Shown here: piece after piece, positions 56,488 through 64,000 of the stretch | Layout of the letters: each line of letters starts with the position of its first letter | How positions within the stretch are numbered: the stretch's first letter is position 1 | Assembly (NCBI GenBank): GCA_038501195.1 | Contig: JBBPUQ010000008.1 | Location: 1,158,001-1,222,000, forward strand | Direction: 5' to 3' | Length of the DNA: 64,000 nucleotides | DNA from: Nemania diffusa | Lineage: Eukaryota; Ascomycota; Sordariomycetes; Xylariales; Xylariaceae | Notes under the pieces: model-generated | The model's input: only the letters and a program-made list of their open reading frames with translations | Databases searched by the model: none | Told to the model about the DNA's origin: nothing | Translations under genes and position numbers: made by a program

Positions 56488-58454
56488 ATGCCATCTTTCA
56501 ACCCATTTGCCTCGGTCGGCAACCGGCACTGCTCACTGTTCGAGATACGGTTAGTGCGGTAGTCTGGATAGAAACAGTATGCAGAAACGGTATTGGCTAA
56601 TTCATGCGCAGGCTTGACAACGAGTTCATCGTGTTTCGCGGGGGTGAGCACGAGGCCTCTGGTCAGCTTCTAAAGGGCGTTGTCGTTCTATGCTTAAGGG
56701 AGCATTTAAAAGTTGAGGATATCCATTTGCGGCTTACAGGTCATTGTCGGATAGCCTGGCTGGATGGTAGGCAGACCCCATCAGGCATCCACAATCAGAA
56801 AGTCGATCGGACAACCAGTGTCTTAAAGCATGCCTGGACGCCCTTTGTTGGAGAGACGAATCATCATAACGTTCTTGCCCCGGGGAACTATGAGTGGCCG
56901 TTTGAGCTTAATCTTGCCGGCGACACACCCGAGAGCGTCGAGGGTCTGTATCAGACAGGCATCACTTATCTTTTTAAGGCGACAGTGTCTCGTGGGAAGC
57001 TAGCCAAAAACCTCCATGCTTTCAAACGACTACGAATCATCCGAACTTTGGAACCAGCGGCCTTGGAATTGAATCACGCCATGAGCGTTGAGAATGTGTG
57101 GCCGAACAAGATCGAGTATTCGGTCGTTATACCTCAAAAGGCCGTTGTGTTTGGCAGTAGCGTGCCCCTCGAGATGCGCTTCACCCCTCTATTGAAAGGG
57201 TTGGAGATGGGGAATATTTCGATCCACATGTTTGAGACGCAGGAATTAACCGTATTGGCGCCAGGACACCCCATGAGAACGCATAAGCACGACCGCGACG
57301 TAGCCACTTGGAATCTGGAGGTATCGCGGGAGAAACACTGGCACGACATAATCGAAGAAACCGGACAAGAAGGATGGGTGGTTAACCAGGAACTACCCTT
57401 ACCGAAGAGGCTGAACAGGTGTATACAAGACTGCACCGTCGAGGGTATCAAAATCAGGCACAAACTCAAATTGACTGTCGCTCTAAACAACCCTGACGGT
57501 CATGTTTCTGAGGTACGGCCCAGCGTTATATGCTTTCTATGTGTAGCCGATGTTTGCTAACTCGTATTTTAGCTTCGTGCCACGTTGCCCGTAACGATCT
57601 TCATCTCGCCGAATATGCCATTGGATGACGAGGGAAATCTCGTTACACAATCGCCCAGCGTACCTGGAGAAGCGTTGGACGAACATAGAAACATGGCACC
57701 ACCTGGGTACGGCCAACATGTACTCGATCAGCTGTATGACGATGTGGACACCAGTGGTATCATGACACCAGGAGTGCACAGCGGCCTCAGCACCCCATTC
57801 TACGGCCACTCTAGGGCTGGGTCGTCAGAAAACCTCGCAGCCATTGCCCACGCTGCCGCAGTTACCCCAGCCGCTCTATCATCTAGGTTGCAGAGCATGT
57901 CACTCGACGAGTCTCCTAGGAGTCGATTTCACCTATCGCACGACCCTGGATCGGGTGCGATCACGCCTCACCATCCTCGCGATCACGAACACGCTACAGA
58001 TTCATCGTTACCTCATTCTCCGGAATTATCCCGACGCACGAGCGAAGAGGAGCATCCGGGCCATTCGGGTCACGGCACGCCACCCATCCACACGGAGTTC
58101 CCGAGCATGGAGCAGCTCAGCAAAGTGCCAAGTTACACGACGGCAACAAGAGCGCCCTTACCTAGGACATCTAGCTTTACAGACTGTCTCGTGCTTCCGG
58201 ACTACAATACAGCGATGAGCGTCCCCGGCTCACCTACCCAAGTCCCTACAAATCCAATGGAAACGATTACAGAGGGACCTACGATAACAGCACACAGTAG
58301 TGAGCACGGTAGATCTAGGAGTCCTTCCAGCTCGAGTGCCGGTGCGGGTCGCAGCCACCTGCATGGCTTCAGCTTCTTGCCTGGCCATGCTGCCGTGGGG
58401 AGTAACGATGGCGAGCGGCGACTAAGGTTGCTACAGCACAGGGGCGACTCGTAA
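56488..58454 (+). CDS. creD: Arrestin-domain ubiquitin-ligase adaptor CreD
   Basis: ART-type adaptor linking permeases to the HulA (Rsp5) ubiquitin ligase and acting in carbon catabolite repression. Exons 56488-56549, 56612-57512 and 57573-58454 give 614 aa. The first exon encodes MPSFNPFASVGNRHCSLFEI; the Arg codon spans the junction and continues LDNEFIVFRGGEHEASGQLL, the conserved arrestin start. The arrestin N domain (GNYEWPFEL, PESVEGLYQTGITYLFKATV) and C domain (LELNHAMSVENVWPNKIEYS, GIKIRHKLKLTVALNNPDGH, LRATLPVTIFISPNMPLDDE) are complete. A PPxY motif (PPGY, 364-367) binds WW domains of HulA; a second, weaker LPDY motif lies near the end. The tail is Ser/His/Pro-rich. It lies 3.9 kb downstream of creC on the same strand. 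Confidence 0.93.
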
Positions 58455-59969
58455 AGCTCTTTATAGGGGTAGATTGATACAGTGGCGACCGAGCTCGGCG
58501 CGCATTGGCGGCCGAATGTAACAGGAATACCATTGATACGGCGTTAAGGATATGTCATAGATTGGGCATGGTTGGGTTTGGCGACAGAAGGGGGGTCACG
58601 ATGAATAGACTAGCGGATCAACGCATTGATTGGCGGCATTTTGTTTTTTCTCATAATCTAATACTAAGCAACAAACTCGTTCGCCCTTGCGCGTTTTGGG
58701 ACGAAGGCGTTATAGGCGGGGAAACCTAGCAATATAGATAGGTATCTTGGCGCGGGGTCCAGAATAATACATACATCTCAAGCATTACATTCACGATGCA
58801 TTGCGAATCGACTCGCGATTTGGAAACTATTGAGGAGATTCCAAAAATGGCCACGGGAGATAAGTTTCTAACTATGGCGCAGGAAACAAGATGAAGGGGA
58901 GGAGCGGGGTGGTCAGAGGCAGCCCGCCAGCCGCTGGTAGAGAAGTGGTATAAGCTGAATTGGGTTTCGTTTGCTACATAGTCCACCAGTCTACCTATTC
59001 TGTATAGCTGTTGGAGCTTGCTCCACTGACGTCACACGCCTAACGTTCAGTGCTCTTTGATTAGAGGTAAGAGCACTAAATAACCTGATGAGAAAGACGG
59101 GAGGGACGGAGGCACACCATTCTCACTTCCTCATGCGTATTGACGTACTCCATTCTTCCTATTCTACAGGTGTCGTCGAAAAGTGTCTCTATTTGGACTA
59201 TAAATGACCTCAGCATCTTAATTCATCCTCTCATCCGATTATAGACTACAGTATGGACTCGCATTAGGTACCTATACATACCCGCCTGCAGTGCTCTTAG
59301 ACAGTGCGGACCTCGTCCCTCAGACTATTGAGGTAGCCGACTCTAAACTTGTCCGGCTGTCCAAGGTAGGCCAAGTCTCTTTAGTACCAGTTCTCTTCCA
59401 TTCGAAATTGCATTCCCCCTTAAGTACGCGTACGTATCTATCTAGAATGTATAATACAACAAGATGTATCTCTTACCATGCCACTCCAAGCATATGTATC
59501 TACACTCAGTACTCACTTATATTTTTGGGGGCTGTCCAGACAGACATTGGCATAGTACAGAGTATGTCGCATCTCAATACCGGACGATCAAGATGTCGCG
59601 ACTTCCTGATCGACACAGGGGTCCACTACATGTACCCTGATAGCACCACATTGCAACCAATACAGAGCCGTCTAGGCCCGTACGCATCTCTTTTGCTGTT
59701 AGGTCGGCGCTAACATCGTCATCCCATTGCTAGCAAGCCCGCGCTCCCTCACCCACGAACTTCGACGAACACTGACCGCTTGACCTATTGCGCCGACCCC
59801 TCCACCGACGCCACCATACAATATCCTTGCCCCTAGCCTCTAGCACCTTTCGACTATCTTCCTCCTGCTCTCCATTCTACCAGCAAGCCTCGCGAAAGAA
59901 CGACGAGCGATAACAACCCCTCACCCTCGATCCCTACACTATACAGAGATTCGATTAACGTGCGCCACT
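58455..59969. other. Intergenic region with CRE palindrome
   Basis: Upstream DNA of the Slm1-like gene. A perfect CRE palindrome TGACGTCA is at 59027-59034. The last 250 bp before the ATG are very C-rich, as in mould 5' UTRs. No gene was accepted; the frame at 59291-59713 has no motif. Confidence 0.5.
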
Positions 59970-61530
59970 ATGAGCGGCGATTCGAAGACAATGCCCCTGA
60001 GGCAGGGCACGACCTTTAGCGACGAAGCTGTCCCTGAACTCGACCCTACTACCGTAAGTCGCCATCTAAACGTTATTCTGCCCTTACACTAACAGGGTCA
60101 CCTTACAACTAGACCGCGGGACTGCTGACAGAGAGGTTGCAAGCATGGAAACATGCTGTTGTATATCTAGAGGACTATGTTAGTGCGGTAGAGAAGGTTC
60201 ATAGGGCACATTCCAAAGAGTATGAGAAGGTTCTTAAGACGATCTCTCATCCTTTAAGGGAGGGCCATCATTTTGATCAGGGTCTTGGCGGCGTTGCTGG
60301 CTTTTTTGAGAACATGCGAGTGAATACCCAGGTCAGTTACTGAGCTATACCACTATTTTTAGGATATAATGTTGACGGTCCAAGGCCATGGTCAATTCAA
60401 ATACCGAGACAGAAAAGACTCTCAAGGGCACCGTCCTCCCCATCCTTGAGCGTCTGCATAAGGAGATCAAGGCCAAACACAAGGAAGTCTCTCATGGAGC
60501 GGAAAAGAGCGCCAAGGAGATTGAGAAGGCTAGGAATGCTACTCAGAAGCATATAGAGATGCTCGGGCAGTATTCAGCATCATTCGAGTCCACCGGCGGG
60601 AAATTGAACCCCACTGACGACCCCTACGTGATCAAGCGCGGGGTCCTCCATCGACTAAACAAGCAGGTTATCTCAGAGAACAACCATAGCAACGACCTTA
60701 TCCATGTTCAAGATGGTTTCCAGGATTTTGAATCCCATGTCATTCAGGTTATCCAAGAGGCCATGGAGGCTTTCAATCAAGTCGCTGGTGGCCAGGCTGA
60801 AAAAACCCGTGCACTCTATGCGGACATGCTGGGCACCGCACAGCGTATCGCCGGCGACTTTGAATGGAAGGGGTTCTCTACTCGAGACGGGCATCGCTTG
60901 GTAAACCCGAATGACCCTCCAAGAAGCCTGGAAGCCATCACCTTCCCGAACCAAAGCCATGCCTCGACAAAGCCATTGATTGAAGGGAGCCTTGAGCGCA
61001 AGTCACGCAACAAGCTTTCGTGGGGCACCCAGTCGGCTTACTACGTTGTAACTCCTGCGAAGTACCTTCATGAATTCAAAGATGATGACAATCTGCAACA
61101 CGATCCGAAACCGGAGCTGTCAATATTTCTGCCCGACGCAGTTGTCGGTGTGCCTAGCGGGGAAAAGTTCAATGTCAAGGGAAAGGATAGAGGCAAGAGC
61201 ATCACCAGCAAACTCGCTGGAACATCGGAACTTGCTTTCAAGGCGCACTCACCGGCCGATGCGCAAAAGTGGTTCGAGGCCATCAGCGTTGCTATTGGCG
61301 CCACTGGTGGTGCATACGAAAGTACACCGGCCTCGCCCATTGTTGCGGGGCCTGAATCCCAGAGCTCAACGAGCTCCAAGGTGTTAAAGGTTGACTCGGG
61401 GCACAAAGACCAGGAAGCGGGCATCACTGGCGGCGAGACTGTGAGTAGCCCGACAGCTATATCTCCGACGGAGAAGGTTACTTCGGGCTCTGCTACCCCT
61501 GCCGCCGAGGAGAAGAAGACCGTGGGCTAG
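59970..61530 (+). CDS. Slm1/Slm2-type plasma-membrane protein with BAR-like and PH domains
   Basis: PI(4,5)P2-binding TORC2 effector of the eisosome/MCC type. Exons 59970-60053, 60113-60331 and 60385-61530 give 482 aa, all phase 0. Residues about 30-270 form the F-BAR-like helical domain (ERLQAWKHAVVYLEDYVSAV, HSKEYEKVLKTI, GVAGFFENMRVNTQ, then long charged helices). The PH domain spans about 297-407 (IEGSLERKSRNKLSWGTQSA, YYVVTP, then AHSPADAQKWFEAISVAIG). The C-terminal 70 residues are Ser/Thr/Pro/Glu-rich and disordered, with multiple possible phosphorylation sites. In yeast, Slm1/2 sense membrane stress and recruit TORC2 to its substrates; by homology this protein is cortical. No transmembrane segment. 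Confidence 0.9.
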
Positions 61531-64000
61531 AGGCGCGGCACGTGGACAAGCTCTCGTGCGAGGCAAGGTAGCCTCAGCAGTCACCTAGCCGAGGTACCAG
61601 AAGGGTCTCGGTCTGATTTCGCGAATTACGGTTAATATCGGGCCTGGAAGAAGGCTTCTTTCCATTATTAGTTGAATCTGGGTTCCCCCGCTTATTAGGC
61701 ACTCATCCGACCTACTCCTTTATCTGTAATCTTGATTTGTTGTGGATGGTGGTATGGTGATCGGCCTATTAGACAGGATTGGTGCGTTTGGGTTACAGTG
61801 CAGACGCGGGTCCGGGCGCGCACAAGGCAACCTCAGGCGGCATATCACGAGGCTCTGCGCTAGGCAGACGCGGCCATGGGATCTGGGCCTCAGGGATTCT
61901 CCGACCGATCAGCAAGGTAGCGACAACGACCAAAGCAGCTTCCTGCAGCATATATCGTGGAATACTTAGGGAGAGTGGTACTGCAAGCGATTGACATTCC
62001 TATTTCTGGCGCCGGGGACCGTTCCCCCTCTTTACCGAGTTCGTCCAGGCGCATTTCTTTCCTGGGTCGATTTTGCCCTTTTCAAAGCATAGTATACCTA
62101 CCTGTCCCGATTCTTGTGGTTATGGCTATCATCTCGCCTGTCGGTGCCTTATTAATGTGGTGGTGCCTTATTCTAAAATGAAACAGTTCTCCCTCGAAGC
62201 GAAATCACCTATTAGATGTTGAGGTAGTAATGCGTAATCGCCTCATTTCCCTTGTTCCACATGACCTACCTGCAATGACTCCCCTTTTTATTGTTTGTGT
62301 ATCTCCGGGCAGTGATGTGGTGATTTATAGTGTTGTCGTGCTCGCGTTGTGTATGCCCGTACATTTACCGTTCGGTGAATGTCAGCTTACGAGGCCTTTT
62401 ATCTTCGCACACTCTGCTTTATATCGGCTTTTACGTGAGGGGTTTTCTTTTCCACTGTTCTAAGAAACGAGTTTAATTTCTCGTCGTGTCTAGGGTGTAG
62501 AGGGTGGTCTAAGGTGTGATAGGGCGGCGTGTAATTGCATAGTTTGATGGCATATAGGGTGGTATAGGGTGGTAAGGTGCGAATTGGCGTAGATCAGCAG
62601 TTTGGATTTGCCGAGCTGTGTAGGTTGTATCAAGTAGTTGATGTTGAAAACTTGGAAATTGGGATGGCATTTAGATCTCAGGGTGTCAATAGGGTGGCAT
62701 AGGGTGGCATAGGGTGGTGTAGGGTGGCACCGACGTCATAGGGTGGACACGTAGGGTGGAAATAGGGTGCGGATAGGGTGGGTTTAGGGTGTTGCTAAAT
62801 TTGAGTATGGGTGAGTGAGATAATAACTTAATGAAAGGGTCATGACAGGATGGGTAGTACCCGATGTTCATTGTGTATAAAGGGCATCCAAAGGGAACTT
62901 GAACTGAAGGGAGTTGAAGGGCATTGGGGATGCGGTATAGAAGGACTACACGGAGGGCGCAGGGCCTCGCAGGGATAAGGTGTAGGACTATGCATTGCAT
63001 GGCGTCTACTGCGCACCTAATACTAGGTAGGCAAGGAGGAAGAACTCGAAGGGAAGGGAAGGGACTGTGGCGCAGCATTTCCAGAAGAGAAGCCCATCGT
63101 GGTGCCAGCACGGTAGCATATGCGGTTCTTGGTGCCTGACTCCGAGGGCCCTATTATTGGCAGACACGCCAAATCTGACTTACATATCCCACGCCCGTTA
63201 CGGGACCGATGAGTGATATACACCACAAGTAGAGATGCCTACTTAACCTACCTACCTATTGCGTGCCGATAGAGGCAGATGGCGATGATGCCTGCTATCC
63301 GCTGCAGAAATCATGCTTGTGTCTGCCCTTGCTACACCATGCATCCAACGTGGCAAGCGATGACCTAAACAGCTCTTATTATTATTTATATATATACCAT
63401 GCATGCATGCGCCGATCAGCGTCAGCTTTTCGATGTCACCCTCCCACCCCCGTGCTGCCGTTCTCCCATTCTCCCACGGCTGGATGCGACCGGAGGATTG
63501 CATGGGTACGGGGAAGAGGAAGCAGGAGTGAGGTAGGTAGGAGCAGATAAAATCCCGTGCCCGCGCCCCGCCGCGGCACATGAGGCTGACTTGCTGGGTC
63601 GGTGGTCTTGAGATGTGGAGTATTAGTAAGATGATCTCGTTGCATGCGGTTCGCCTTGTTGGATGGGATGTACGAGGAGGGGATTGGCTGGTGATAATTA
63701 CACTGCTGTTTGGTAAGCATTTCATTTAGCGAAGCGTGATTTGGGTTGAACTTGTATCTTTGAGTTGTTCTAGTATATATCTTTAAATTTTATTTCCTTG
63801 GTATTATTTATTTGTTATTTGTTTGTATTGTTCTTCAGGGTAGCATTCCCAGTCAGGGGCTTCCACGTTAAAAAGAGATAATTTTTAATCTCTCCAAAAG
63901 TCCTTCAAGAACGGCCTCAACCGAGTTGGAGAGAAAGCGGGGAAGCTACGGGAAGTAGAAAAGGATCAGACGAGTTGACCAGACGAGGGGGCGCACGTGG
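61531..64000. other. Right-edge region without a recognised gene
   Basis: 2.5 kb downstream of the Slm1-like gene. It contains the TAGGGTG array (listed separately) and a short ACCTACCTACC run (63246-63256). Frames on both strands are short or are by-products of repeats. A 26-codon motif-free frame near 63890-63979 could be part of a gene beyond the edge but is not called. Confidence 0.5.
62485..62795. repeat. Degenerate TAGGGTG(G) interspersed array
   Basis: TAGGGTG occurs nine times within about 105 bp (roughly 62690-62792), spaced 9-15 bp apart and all on the plus strand. A looser group (TAGGGTGTAGAGGGTGG, TATAGGGTGGTATAGGGTGG) lies at about 62489-62576. One unit reads TTTAGGGTG, close to the telomere-type TTTAGGG and TTAGGG. 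The G-runs are regular enough to allow G-quadruplex formation (inference). Confidence 0.8.

Noticed and set aside
63252..63725. Minus-strand 157-codon frame near the right edge
   Set aside because: No domain, mixed low-complexity composition and other frames open over the same DNA; not supported as a gene.
1..64000. CRISPR arrays, rRNA genes, bacterial-type operons or riboswitches
   Set aside because: Looked for and not seen; the direct repeats present are LTRs and minisatellites, and gene structure is eukaryotic.

Overview
The window is nuclear DNA from a filamentous ascomycete (Pezizomycotina, most likely a Sordariomycete; the order cannot be fixed from sequence alone). The evidence is short introns of about 45-190 nt with GT..AG ends and CTAAC-like branch sites, orthologues of mould-specific genes (Dbf4/nimO, creC, creD, a Zn2Cys6 regulator), and two blocks of almost pure A+T DNA that look like retrotransposons destroyed by repeat-induced point mutation (RIP).

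Layout. 1-1898: 3' part of a Dbf4/NimO gene. 2522-8346: a RIP-mutated LTR retrotransposon with 203-bp LTRs and a 5-bp target duplication. 9030-24903: a gene island with an ankyrin-vWA protein, an FAD oxidoreductase divergent from a Zn2Cys6 regulator, a C2H2 protein, a membrane-tailed SRPK-like kinase, an unknown 299-aa protein and an O-methyltransferase whose centre looks frameshifted. 25808-27552: atg12 and panB, convergent. 28391-29106: a Q-rich coiled-coil gene. 29416-30836: minisatellites and a GC-rich hairpin. 30836-38063: a second RIP-mutated LTR element (LTRs about 300 bp). 39038-46450: a secreted DUF4360-like protein, a Gly-rich small protein, a CMP/dCMP-deaminase-like protein and a low-complexity 631-aa protein. 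47327-61530: conserved genes, namely Miro (gemA type), creC, creD and an Slm1-type BAR/PH protein. 61531-64000: no gene recognised; it contains a TAGGGTG repeat array.

How the genes relate. The right half holds two components of the same carbon catabolite repression/ubiquitin pathway on the same strand: creC (WD40 partner of the CreB deubiquitinase) and creD (arrestin adaptor for the HulA ubiquitin ligase). The left half is a patchy two-compartment landscape, with accessory genes packed between dead retroelements and housekeeping genes. Exon structures were inferred by eye from splice signals, reading-frame continuity and remembered family features; all phases were checked to close. No homology search was run.
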